Assembly (NCBI GenBank): GCA_938083085.1
Contig: CALLKX010000024.1
Span: 29,393-93,392, forward strand
Source: an uncultured bacterium
GTDB lineage: Bacteria > Planctomycetota > UBA1135 > GCA-002686595
Direction of reading: 5' to 3'
Length of the DNA stretch: 64,000 bases
The notes beneath the pieces are model-generated. The model made no database searches and was not told where the DNA came from. It saw only the letters and a program-made list of their open reading frames with translations. Within the stretch, counting starts at the first letter, position 1; each line of letters begins with the position of its first letter. The position numbers were made by a program, and so were the translations under genes. Positions 53,570-61,549 of this stretch are shown here, in pieces.

Positions 53570-54820
53570 TCAGCGGGTGAGGGAGTCGGCCAGGTCGCCC
53601 AGGACCGGGTCGAGTTCCACCAGGGTCCGCGCCTTGAAATGGGCTGCCGCCCCCTCCACCCCACCCTCGCGGCAGGCGGCGATCATCGAGAAGACGATCT
53701 CGGGCCCGTACTGGACCGAGAGATGGTCCACGAAGGCGAGCGCCTGGTCGTAGGCCCGCGCGACCTCGGCGCGGTCCTCCCAGCCCACAAGGTTCCCGTT
53801 CAGGCGAGCGAGCGGAAACAGCGACGACGACGCGAGCCTGGCCCGGGCGACTCCCACACCACTCGATCGTCGAGCCGGCTCCTCAAGCCACTGGGCCACG
53901 CCCTCATTCAGCCACGACGGCACCGCCGCGCCGCCGATCGAGCGGGTGAACGCGTGGGCGGTCTCGTGCCGCAGCACGCTCTTCACCCGGGCGAAGCGCA
54001 GCTCCGTCCGGAGGTCCTCCACGGGCACCCGGATCTTCCCGTCGAAGATGCCCCCGGCCCAGTCGCCGAGGCCCGTCACGGAATCGAAGCCCGCGGCGTC
54101 GTAGAGGATGACCTCGATCCGCCCCTCACCGGCCTCCACTGGCCGGCGACCGAACTGCTCGCCGAACTCCTGGTAGGTGTCCTCGAGGAGCACCTTGAGG
54201 CGGTCGACCCCCTCGGTCAGCTCCCCTCGCGACCCGTCGTACTTGAAGGTGAAGTGCAGGGTGGGCTCGACCACGAAGTCGCGCTCCTCGTCACGGACTC
54301 GCCGCGCGCGCTGCTGGAGCCCCTCCACCTGCGCCCGCCGCTCCGGATCCTCGATCCACTCGAGAGCCGCCTCGAAGTCGTCGATCGCCGCGTCGGCTCC
54401 CCCCTCTCCGGCGCGGGCCCGGCGCAGGTAAGCCTCCCCGAGGTTAGCGCCGAAGGCTGCCACGTCCGGGCGCGCCGCGGCCGCCTCCTCCAGGAGCTCC
54501 ACCGCCTCGTCAAGGCGCCCCTCGTCGAGCGCCGCGATGGCCCGATCGTTCAGGTCGTAGGGGCGCTCGTCGAGGACCTTGGGGGCCACCACAGGATCCG
54601 GGGCCGGCCCCAGGGGCGGAGCGGCGGGGCGGGTCGCGGCGGGCTGGGGTGGGTCCGGCGGGGCCTCCTCTTGCAGGCGCCAATCGCCCGGCATCATCGA
54701 CAAGGCGAGGAGCCCGGCGCCCGCGAGTGCAGCCACAGCGAGCAGCGCCAGCACCAACCAAGCGCCGCGCTCTTCGCGCGGCGACGGGGGGCGGGAGCGG
54801 TGTGTGCTCGGCGATCGCAT
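53570..54820 (-). CDS. Membrane-anchored gluzincin peptidase (Peptidase_MA-like)
   Basis: 416 residues from the ATG at 54820. One N-terminal membrane helix (WLVLALLAVAALAGAGLLAL), a Pro-rich linker, TPR-like helices (AVELLEEAAAARPDVAAFGANLGEAYLRRA, in about residues 100-200), then a metallopeptidase core with H285-E-T-A-H289 and the third ligand E306 in the WLNEGVAQWLE pattern. This is the gluzincin zinc-binding arrangement found in the Peptidase_MA group. All catalytic residues are present. It is the last gene of a kinase/YkgJ/peptidase operon (6 bases after the YkgJ-type stop). Substrates are unknown. Confidence 0.85.
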   Translation of the reverse strand: MRSPSTHRSRPPSPREERGAWLVLALLAVAALAGAGLLALSMMPGDWRLQEEAPPDPPQPAATRPAAPPLGPAPDPVVAPKVLDERPYDLNDRAIAALDEGRLDEAVELLEEAAAARPDVAAFGANLGEAYLRRARAGEGGADAAIDDFEAALEWIEDPERRAQVEGLQQRARRVRDEERDFVVEPTLHFTFKYDGSRGELTEGVDRLKVLLEDTYQEFGEQFGRRPVEAGEGRIEVILYDAAGFDSVTGLGDWAGGIFDGKIRVPVEDLRTELRFARVKSVLRHETAHAFTRSIGGAAVPSWLNEGVAQWLEEPARRSSGVGVARARLASSSLFPLARLNGNLVGWEDRAEVARAYDQALAFVDHLSVQYGPEIVFSMIAACREGGVEGAAAHFKARTLVELDPVLGDLADSLTR

Positions 54821-54825
54821 GGGGC

Positions 54826-55719
54826 TCAGGACGACGCCGCCCCCGGATCCTTCCCGGGTTGCCCCACCCCGCGGTCCGCGAGGAGCGCAGGGAACGGCGC
54901 GTAGACCGCGGGATAGCCGAGGGAGCGCTCGACCTCCCGGATACGCGCGAGGAAGCGCTCGTGGGTGGCCTCCAAGGCGTCCTGCATGGACGGGTCGCAG
55001 AAGTACGTCCGGCACCCCAGGGGGCGGGCCTCGCGCGCGGTGCACTTGCCTGCGACGTGGTACGGGCAGCGCCCCTCGGCTTCGGGCGCCGGAGCCTCGG
55101 GGAGCGTCGCCGCGGCGTGATCCGCCTCGAGGCCTGTGGAATAGAGGATGTGATCGGCCTCCTCGAAGCGGCAGCAGATCCCCCGGGCAAGGCACACCGG
55201 CCGGACCGCGTTCAGGAGTTCGTCCAGCTCGGCGTAGATCTCCGCGAGCTGCCGCGCTCCCTCCCGTCGCTGCTCCTCCGTCGGCTCCACGCGGATCCCC
55301 GGACAGGTGGCCCGGGCGCGCTCGAAGCCGTCCTCGGTCTCCATGACCGACGGCCAGTACGGGAAGGTCCGGCAGTGCTGGGGTCTCGCCGTGTAGACGG
55401 AGCAGTGGTTGTTGCCCTCGAGGAGCGTGCAGCGTCCTCCCTCACCCTCGTGCCGCTCACGCAGCGCCTCGCGCATGGCGCCGGGCTCGCGCGGGTCGGG
55501 GACCGTCCGCACGTGCCGCTGCCGGAAAGCCTCCGGCGACATTTCAAGCGCGGCCGCCATCGAGGCGACCTCTCCGTCCTCCAGCCACACATACCCTTCT
55601 CCGCCGGTGCAGCAGTGCCCGCATCGGTGGCATGAGAACTGGAAGGGGACCGCGCCCTCCAGCCCGGAGTCTGACCCAGGCCCCGAGACTTCGCCCGCGG
55701 GCCCGATGCGATCTGTCAC
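54826..55719 (-). CDS. YkgJ-family cysteine-cluster protein with two cluster domains
   Basis: 297 residues from a GTG at 55719. The YkgJ family (zinc/iron-chelating, Fe-S-like) has an eight-cysteine pattern. Here it occurs twice: CHRCGHCCTGGEG ... CTLLEGNNHCSVYTARPQHC ... C in the first half, and CLARGICCRF ... CPYHVAGKCTAREARPLGCRTYFC in the second. Most members have one copy, so this is a tandem fusion. No signal peptide is seen, so it is cytoplasmic. It starts 4 bases after the kinase stop and so is cotranscribed. The biochemical role is unknown; metal binding is the safest inference. Confidence 0.85.
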   Translation of the reverse strand: MTDRIGPAGEVSGPGSDSGLEGAVPFQFSCHRCGHCCTGGEGYVWLEDGEVASMAAALEMSPEAFRQRHVRTVPDPREPGAMREALRERHEGEGGRCTLLEGNNHCSVYTARPQHCRTFPYWPSVMETEDGFERARATCPGIRVEPTEEQRREGARQLAEIYAELDELLNAVRPVCLARGICCRFEEADHILYSTGLEADHAAATLPEAPAPEAEGRCPYHVAGKCTAREARPLGCRTYFCDPSMQDALEATHERFLARIREVERSLGYPAVYAPFPALLADRGVGQPGKDPGAASS

Positions 55720-55723
55720 AAGC

Positions 55724-56803
55724 TCACCCTCTCCGCTTCGAGCGACCGGTGGACTTCACTCGGCGGCGCCCGCGCCCGTCACTGGCGGACGCCTTGTAGT
55801 CGAGGCTCTCGGCCCCTCGGACCTGCTCCTGGATGTCGGTAACCAGCTCCGTCCAGTCCTGATAACGGAGGTCCGCCTCCTTCGACATCATCTTCTCGAT
55901 GAAGTACTGCAGGTAAGGGGAGTGACCGCGGCCCTTGAGCTCGGGGGATGAGAGCTTCTCCATCACGTGCTGACGGAGCACGTCCTCGCTCTCGCCCCCG
56001 TCGAAGGGCAGCTTGCCAATGGTCAGCTGATAGAGGGTGACGCCGAGGGAGTAGATGTCGCTCCTAAGGTCCGCGCAGGCGCCGCCTTCAGCCTGCTCAG
56101 GCGAGAGGTACTGAGCCGTCCCGCGGGCGGTCCCCTCCCGATCTCTGGCGTCCTGAGCCGTGCAGAAACCAAGATCGATCAGCTTCACCCGACCGGAGTC
56201 TGTGAGCATGATGTTGCCCGGCTTGACGTCCCGGTGAACGAGCCCCTCCGTCACCATGTACGAGAGGACCTCGGCGACCTCGAGCACGACCTTGAAGGCG
56301 GAGTCTTCCTGGAAGAGGTGCCCCTCGTCCAGGTACTCGAGCAGGGTCCGCCCCTCCACCACCTCCATGCGGGAGAGCAGCTGATCCTGGGACTTGGCCG
56401 GCCCGTAGCCCTTCACGAGTCCTGGATGATCGAGGCGCTGCAGCAGCCGCGCCTCTTCGACGAAGGCCTTGACCTCCACAGGGTTCGAGGCGTAGCTGGA
56501 CTCGAGGATCTTCAGCGCCACCTGGCGACCGGTCTTTTTTTCCCGTGCTCGGAAGACCCGCGCCGTGCCCCCCACTCCCAAGGACCCGAGCACCTCGTGT
56601 CCGGTGACTTCTGGGCGCTCCCCCGCCTCGGTCCGGATCATCCGGTCCACCCGCTCCTCGTCCCACCCACTCAGGCTCAGGAGGAGGTCGGGGAGGGGCT
56701 CGCCCTTCTTCAGGCGCCCCAGCAGCGGCTCGGCCTGGTCGCGCTCGAGGTGGCCGTGGTGAACGAGCTTGACCAGGAACTTGAAGTCGTCTTCGGCGGA
56801 CAT
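55724..56803 (-). CDS. Hanks-type Ser/Thr protein kinase
   Basis: 359 residues from the ATG at 56803. An 85-residue helical N-terminal part is followed by a complete kinase domain: G loop GSLGVGGTARVF (73-84), K98, E117, catalytic loop HRDVKPGN (190-197, D192), metal site D210 in IDLGF in place of the usual DFG, and APE-equivalent YLSPEQAEGG. The short basic C-terminus has no membrane helix, so it is cytosolic. It heads a kinase/YkgJ/peptidase operon and is divergent from a Clp-type ATPase. With the FHA protein 3.6 kb away, it is a candidate phosphate donor for that reader. Confidence 0.92.
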   Translation of the reverse strand: MSAEDDFKFLVKLVHHGHLERDQAEPLLGRLKKGEPLPDLLLSLSGWDEERVDRMIRTEAGERPEVTGHEVLGSLGVGGTARVFRAREKKTGRQVALKILESSYASNPVEVKAFVEEARLLQRLDHPGLVKGYGPAKSQDQLLSRMEVVEGRTLLEYLDEGHLFQEDSAFKVVLEVAEVLSYMVTEGLVHRDVKPGNIMLTDSGRVKLIDLGFCTAQDARDREGTARGTAQYLSPEQAEGGACADLRSDIYSLGVTLYQLTIGKLPFDGGESEDVLRQHVMEKLSSPELKGRGHSPYLQYFIEKMMSKEADLRYQDWTELVTDIQEQVRGAESLDYKASASDGRGRRRVKSTGRSKRRG

Positions 56804-56953
56804 CTGTGGGAAGTCTAGGCCTCCTCCGGCGCTCGGACACGCGGCACGTCCCGCTTCCGGACGAGAACCGGCCAAAGTGGTGCGTCAGATCGGGCTTGGC
56901 AGCTTGTTGCGTCAAGATCGGCGCCCCCGATCGACGAACTACTTCCTCAGCGC
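56804..56953. promoter_or_regulatory. Divergent promoter region between kinase and Clp-type ATPase
   Basis: 150 bases separate the two divergent starts, so both promoters are expected here. A GGCAGCTTGTTGCGTCAAGAT stretch near 56897 is relatively AT-rich. No clear operator is visible. Confidence 0.4.
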
Positions 56954-58309
56954 GTGCTAGCGCCTCCCGCCCCTTCTGCCCCCCCTCCGATCGTGTCCAG
57001 TACAGCCCCCGAACGTAGCTTCTACCGCTACTTCGACCTCGCGGATTGCTTCGTGCAAATCCTCGCGCTGGAAGAGGGAGCCTTCAGCCTGCGAGACCGC
57101 CCCGGTCTGGGCCGTGCGGGGTACAGGAAGATGGTCATCGAGGCGTGCATGCCTGAGTTCCGGGGCGACCTCGAGGGGCGCCTCGAGCGCCTCTTCCCGG
57201 ATGACCCCCTGATGGTCGAGGACCTCCTCTATCAGCTGTGCGTGGAGGTCAACCCCGGCCTGGACATCCACGAGGTGCGCCTCACCGTGGACGCGAACTC
57301 CGCAGCGAGGCCCCAGACCGCCAGCGAACAGGAAGGGCCGGCGGCGCGAGAGGACCTCCTAGATCACCTGCGCGGCACCGCCGGGACGCTCGCTCGGAAC
57401 CTGAAGAAGGACGTCCTCGGCCAGGACCGCGCCATCGAGAGCGTGGCGCGCGCCGTCCGAGCCTGCGCCGCCGGGCTCGGTGAGCGCGGCCGTCCCCTCG
57501 CCTCCTTCCTTTTCCCTGGCAGGACCGGAACCGGCAAGACCGAGCTTGCCCGCCGGATGGCCCACCACCTCTTCGCCCGCGGAGAGAGCAAGGGCCTCGT
57601 TCGCATCGATTGCTCCGAGTTTGCCTTGGCTCACGAGTACTCGAAGCTCATCGGCTCCCCCCCCGGCTATGTGGGGCACGACGACGGCGGCCAGCTGACC
57701 GATGCGGTCGCGGCGGAGCCGGAGTGCGTGGTCCTCTTCGACGAGGTCGAGAAGGCTCACCCCAAGCTGCACAACCTGATGCTCCAGATCCTGGAGGAGG
57801 GCGCCCTGACGGACAGCAAGGGCCGCCGGGTCTCCTTCGAGCGGACCATCGTGGTCATGACCTCCAACTGCGGCGCGGAAGAGGTCACCTCTGCGACGCG
57901 AGCCGTCGGCTTCGGCGGCGCCCCCACCATCGGGCGTGCGGCCCTCGAGGTCATCACCGAGGACGCCCTCGCCCGCAGCTTCTCTCCGGAGTTCCTCGGT
58001 CGGATCGGCGACATCGTTGTGTTCGACGAGCTCTCCCGCCAGACCGTCGAGCGTGTGGCGCAGAAGAAGCTCACCGAGCTGGCGGAGCGGGGAGCCGAGC
58101 GGGGCATGCAGGTCCGCTTCACACCGGCCGTCGCTCGCTGGGTCGCCGGCCGCGGATTCCGCCCGGACTGTGGCGCCCGCGAGCTGCGGCGCGTCATCCA
58201 GCGAGAGATCGAGCCGCGCCTGTCCGACGTGCTCCTCTCCAGCACCCGTCGCGATGGAGAGGTCGTCGTCCGCGCTCGCGGCGGCGAGCTGCGCTTCGAC
58301 GCCGCCTGA
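56954..58309 (+). CDS. Single-AAA+ ClpB/ClpA D2-like ATPase with a novel N-terminal domain
   Basis: 451 residues from a GTG at 56954; another GTG at 56993 is possible. Residues about 20-125 form an unrecognised helical domain (FYRYFDLADCFVQILALEEGAF). From about 145 it matches the second AAA+ domain of ClpA/B/C: VLGQDRAIESVARAV, Walker A GRTGTGKTELARRM, pore loop GSPPGYVGHDDGG, Walker B VVLFDEVEKAHP, sensor 1 VVMTSNCGA, and arginine/sensor 2 GARELRRVIQREIEPRLSDVLL. There is no first AAA domain or M domain. It should be an unfoldase or remodeller, perhaps with a dedicated partner. No ClpP loop (LGL/IGF type) is evident. Confidence 0.88.
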   Translation: MLAPPAPSAPPPIVSSTAPERSFYRYFDLADCFVQILALEEGAFSLRDRPGLGRAGYRKMVIEACMPEFRGDLEGRLERLFPDDPLMVEDLLYQLCVEVNPGLDIHEVRLTVDANSAARPQTASEQEGPAAREDLLDHLRGTAGTLARNLKKDVLGQDRAIESVARAVRACAAGLGERGRPLASFLFPGRTGTGKTELARRMAHHLFARGESKGLVRIDCSEFALAHEYSKLIGSPPGYVGHDDGGQLTDAVAAEPECVVLFDEVEKAHPKLHNLMLQILEEGALTDSKGRRVSFERTIVVMTSNCGAEEVTSATRAVGFGGAPTIGRAALEVITEDALARSFSPEFLGRIGDIVVFDELSRQTVERVAQKKLTELAERGAERGMQVRFTPAVARWVAGRGFRPDCGARELRRVIQREIEPRLSDVLLSSTRRDGEVVVRARGGELRFDAA

Positions 58310-58375
58310 GTCCGGTCGATAAGCCGGCCGTGACGGCGCCCCGTGGCCGACCTCGGCCGTGCTAGGGTGTCGGCC

Positions 58376-58975
58376 ATGAAGCTCCGCCCCCTCGCCCTGC
58401 TGGCCAGCGCCGCGCTCCTCGCCCTGTGCTCCTGCAGCACCTCGCGCTGGTCCCAGCCCGTCACGGACTCCGCCACACCGCTCGCGCTGGAGGGGCTCAC
58501 CGTGCGCCCTCCCCAGGGCACGAACTGGTTCGTGGTGGCCGAGAACTCACGCAGCGTGGTCTTCGCGCGGCGCTTCGCCGACGAGGCCGTCTCGACGATC
58601 GCCTCGGCCTCCACGGGATCGTCGGAGGCCACCTTCGGCTCCCCGGCGAGCTTCCTGCGCCACGTCGAGCGCGTGCTCTCCGAGGGTCGAGACCCCGAGC
58701 GCGCCGAGGGCGTCACCTGCAACGCCCGCCTCACGCGACGCCACGGGGACTACTGCGTCGAGTACGTCGAGACGTTCCTGGACCGGGCCTCACCGGGCGC
58801 GGAGGGACGGACGCTGCGGGTCGAGAACCGCGGCTGCTGGATGCTCCATCCGGAGGATCTCGGTGAGTCGATGATGCTGCTCTACTCCGCCCGGCGCCCC
58901 TCCTCCGAGCCGATGGGCAACGGCGCGGCCGCCGAGAGGTTCTTCTCCGGAGTGCGGCTCACCCCCCACCCCTGA
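58376..58975 (+). CDS. Hypothetical lipoprotein
   Basis: 199 residues from the ATG at 58376. The signal peptide MKLRPLALLASAALLALCSC has a lipobox-like LCSC, so it should be lipid-anchored. The mature part has PPQGTNWFVVAENSRSVVFARR and a Cys pair (GVTCNARLTRRHGDYC), with the tail FFSGVRL. This pattern resembles small conserved lipoproteins of unknown function (similar to PsbP-like folds in shape only). It follows the Clp-type gene by 66 bases in the same direction. Confidence 0.75.
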   Translation: MKLRPLALLASAALLALCSCSTSRWSQPVTDSATPLALEGLTVRPPQGTNWFVVAENSRSVVFARRFADEAVSTIASASTGSSEATFGSPASFLRHVERVLSEGRDPERAEGVTCNARLTRRHGDYCVEYVETFLDRASPGAEGRTLRVENRGCWMLHPEDLGESMMLLYSARRPSSEPMGNGAAAERFFSGVRLTPHP

Positions 58976-59109
58976 GCGATTCAATCGCTGGGCGCCGTCC
59001 GGGTGATCGCCCTGACCCGCCCTGTCGAGAGGTACCTGCCGCGGGCCCCATCAACGAGATGCCCGCGACGAGGTCGGCCCATCGGACCGGTGTCCTTCTC
59101 AAGCCTGGC

Positions 59110-59157
59110 CATGACGGACGGAAGGGCGCGACCACCCGCGCGCGGCCGTCCGTCATG
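59110..59157. terminator. Hairpin between convergent lipoprotein and SulP genes
   Basis: A 12 bp perfect stem (59110-59121 with 59146-59157) contains an inner 5 bp stem (59126-59130 with 59137-59141). It starts nine bases after the sulP stop on the minus strand. No T tract follows on either strand. Confidence 0.5.
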
Positions 59158-59165
59158 AGCTCCGG

Positions 59166-60923
59166 TCAACCAATTCGCTCCGCCGGGACCACGTTGGGGA
59201 TGAAGCGCACCGCCTCCAACTGCGAGCGCTGCGCGCCATCGAGGCCGATAATGCTCACCTCCCTACCGTCGATGGAGAGGTCCAGCACCGCCTCCTCCAG
59301 GGCGTACACCCCCGACTGATCGAAGAAGGGTACGTCCGTCAGGTCGATCTCGACCTTCCGCGCCTCCGTCGGGATGGCGGAGCGCAGGTCTCCGAACTCG
59401 GCGACGTTTCCGAAGAACAGCGGACCCCGGACATGCTTGACGTAGCGGTCTCCCTCCATGCCGTCGGCCTCGTCATTGGCCTTGACCACCTCGAAGCCGC
59501 CCGCCGACCATCGGGACATCGAGCGCATGAAGAGCAGCGCGGCGAGGACCAGCCCCACAGCGACCGCGTAGACGAGCTGCCAGAAGACGGTCAGCAGGAG
59601 CACTGTGAGCAGGACGATGCGGTCGGGCCACGGCATGACCTTCAGCTCGCGGAGCCCGCGGTAGTCCATGACCCCGAAACCGACGGTGATCAGGATCCCG
59701 CTCAGCACGGCCGTGGGGATCTTGGATGCGATGGGGCCGAGGGCCAGCAGGGTCAGGAACAGGAGCGCGCCGGCGACCATGCCCGAGAGCCGCGTACGGC
59801 CCCCGGCCTGGATGTTCACCACCGTCCGGATCGTCGCCCCAGCCCCGGGCAGGCCGCCGAAGAGCGCGGCGATGCTGTTGCCGATCCCCTGACCGATGAG
59901 CTCCCTGTTGGGCTCATGCTTGGTCTTCGTGAGGTTGTCCGCGACGACGGAGGTCAAGAGAGAGTCGATCCCCCCCAGCAGGCTGAGGAGGAAGGCGGTG
60001 AAGACGTAGGGCAGCACCTCACCGATGGACCCAAACAGCTCGAAGTGCGGCGAAGGCAGGCCGCTGGTGATCGGGGTGATGGGCCTGTAGTCGAGGCCCA
60101 TGGCCGTCGCGGCGCCGGTCACTCCGACCAGGGCCACCAGCGCGGAGGGGATCACGGTCGTGATCCTCTTGAACCCAAAGATGATGGCGATCGTCACCAA
60201 GGCCAAGGCCAGCTCGAGGAAGTTCACCCCGTCGACCGCGTGCGGCAGGCTGCGCAGGGTCCCCAGTACTCCCTTGGCTTCGTTCCGCGCCATCACCCGG
60301 GCCTCACCCTCGATGTCCTCGGCTTCGATCCCTTGCGCGTGAAGGTTGAAGTTGGAGAGGTCGTTGAGCTCGAGGGGGTCGTCCATGCTCGCGGCCTCAA
60401 GGGCCTTGTGAAGCAGCGACTCCTCGGCGTGGACAAGCTGATCCCTGACCGCGTCCACGTCATCCGCAGCCACGTAGCCCACCGCGGGGAGGACCTGGGT
60501 GATCAGGATGATCACGCCGATCCCGGTCATGAACCCCGACACCACGGTGCGCGGGATGAAGCGGATGACGCTCCCCGCCTTCATCAAGCCGAGGCCGATC
60601 TGGAAGGCACCCGCGAGGAGGAAGACGAAGAGGACCAGCGGCAGGGCGTCGTTCACCGACCCGCCGTTTGCCGTCACAATGGTGGTGACGATCGCGGCCG
60701 AGAGGACCGTCATGGGGGCGGTCGGGCCGCTGATCTGCGTGGCCGTCCCCCCCAGCAGGGCGGCGAAGAAGCCAATGAAGGCTGCGCCGTAGAGGCCCGC
60801 AGAGGCACCGAGGCCGCTCTGCTCGCCGAAGGCCAGGGCAAGGGGGAGGGCGACGACGCCCGCGGTGAGTCCTCCGAAGAGGTCTCCGCGGAGGTTTGAG
60901 AAGAAACGGGGCTGCTCGGACAT
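59166..60923 (-). CDS. SulP-family anion transporter with STAS domain
   Basis: 585 residues from the ATG at 60923. About 12-14 membrane segments begin with GGLTAGVVALPLALAFG, followed by ATQISGPTAPMTVLSAAI, and GLPGAGATIRTVVNIQAGGRTRLSG. The C-terminal STAS domain contains KVEIDLTDVPFFDQSGVYALEEA, where the usual D-S-S/T-G loop reads DQSG, so the phosphorylation-type Ser is retained at the third position. SulP proteins move sulfate, bicarbonate or other anions. A roughly 60-residue charged insertion lies between early membrane segments (HAEESLLHKALEAASMDDPLELNDL). Substrate unknown. Confidence 0.92.
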   Translation of the reverse strand: MSEQPRFFSNLRGDLFGGLTAGVVALPLALAFGEQSGLGASAGLYGAAFIGFFAALLGGTATQISGPTAPMTVLSAAIVTTIVTANGGSVNDALPLVLFVFLLAGAFQIGLGLMKAGSVIRFIPRTVVSGFMTGIGVIILITQVLPAVGYVAADDVDAVRDQLVHAEESLLHKALEAASMDDPLELNDLSNFNLHAQGIEAEDIEGEARVMARNEAKGVLGTLRSLPHAVDGVNFLELALALVTIAIIFGFKRITTVIPSALVALVGVTGAATAMGLDYRPITPITSGLPSPHFELFGSIGEVLPYVFTAFLLSLLGGIDSLLTSVVADNLTKTKHEPNRELIGQGIGNSIAALFGGLPGAGATIRTVVNIQAGGRTRLSGMVAGALLFLTLLALGPIASKIPTAVLSGILITVGFGVMDYRGLRELKVMPWPDRIVLLTVLLLTVFWQLVYAVAVGLVLAALLFMRSMSRWSAGGFEVVKANDEADGMEGDRYVKHVRGPLFFGNVAEFGDLRSAIPTEARKVEIDLTDVPFFDQSGVYALEEAVLDLSIDGREVSIIGLDGAQRSQLEAVRFIPNVVPAERIG

Positions 60924-61156
60924 GGGCGGTGATGGGGAGAGGCGTGGGTCGAAACACGGCAACGACCCGACCCCGGGTCATCGCAAATCCCAGGCCCAAG
61001 CGAGATCCGCATCGCGGTCTCGTCCAAGCATGAGCAGCCGCTTGAACCCCGCTCTACCGACGCCCACCCCGACAACTCCGCCCGCAGAGGGGCGCGAGGC
61101 GTGACGAGACGGGACGGTCTAGAGACGGCGGACAGCGCGGCAGGAAGGACCGACCG

Positions 61157-61447
61157 CTAACAGCGCAGCGGGAGCAGGAAGCACCCGGGCGCCCGGGGGA
61201 CCCGGACCTGAAGCCGCGGCCTCACCGTGCCGTCGACCGGCGGGTCGAGCTCGCTCGTCCACACCCAGCTGCGGACCCGCTCGGGGTCGCTGCGCACGAC
61301 CGTCATCTCCTCTGTGGAGACCTCCTCGACCCGCTCGGACTCCTCATCAAAGGAGCCAGAGCTGCCCGCCCCAATCTCAGGTCCAGCCAGGAAGGCGAAG
61401 ATCGCCAGCAGGAGGACAGTGAGGGAGGTGCACGAGCGACGCCGCAT
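61157..61447 (-). CDS. Small exported protein of unknown function
   Basis: 96 residues from the ATG at 61447. A clear signal peptide (MRRRSCTSLTVLLLAIFAFLA) is followed by an acidic linker (SFDEESERVEEVSTEEMTV) and a short mature part with one Cys pair near the end (CFLLPLRC). It is divergent from prfC, whose start is 103 bases away. Signal peptide and start position support a real gene; no family is recognised. Confidence 0.6.
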   Translation of the reverse strand: MRRRSCTSLTVLLLAIFAFLAGPEIGAGSSGSFDEESERVEEVSTEEMTVVRSDPERVRSWVWTSELDPPVDGTVRPRLQVRVPRAPGCFLLPLRC

Positions 61448-61549
61448 CGTCGTATGGTAGTCGGCCGTAAGAGGCCCAAGCAAGCGCCCCTGACGAATGG
61501 ACCACGGGGCGCCTCGCGCTGCCAGGGGCGCTCCGACGCCGACGCAAGC

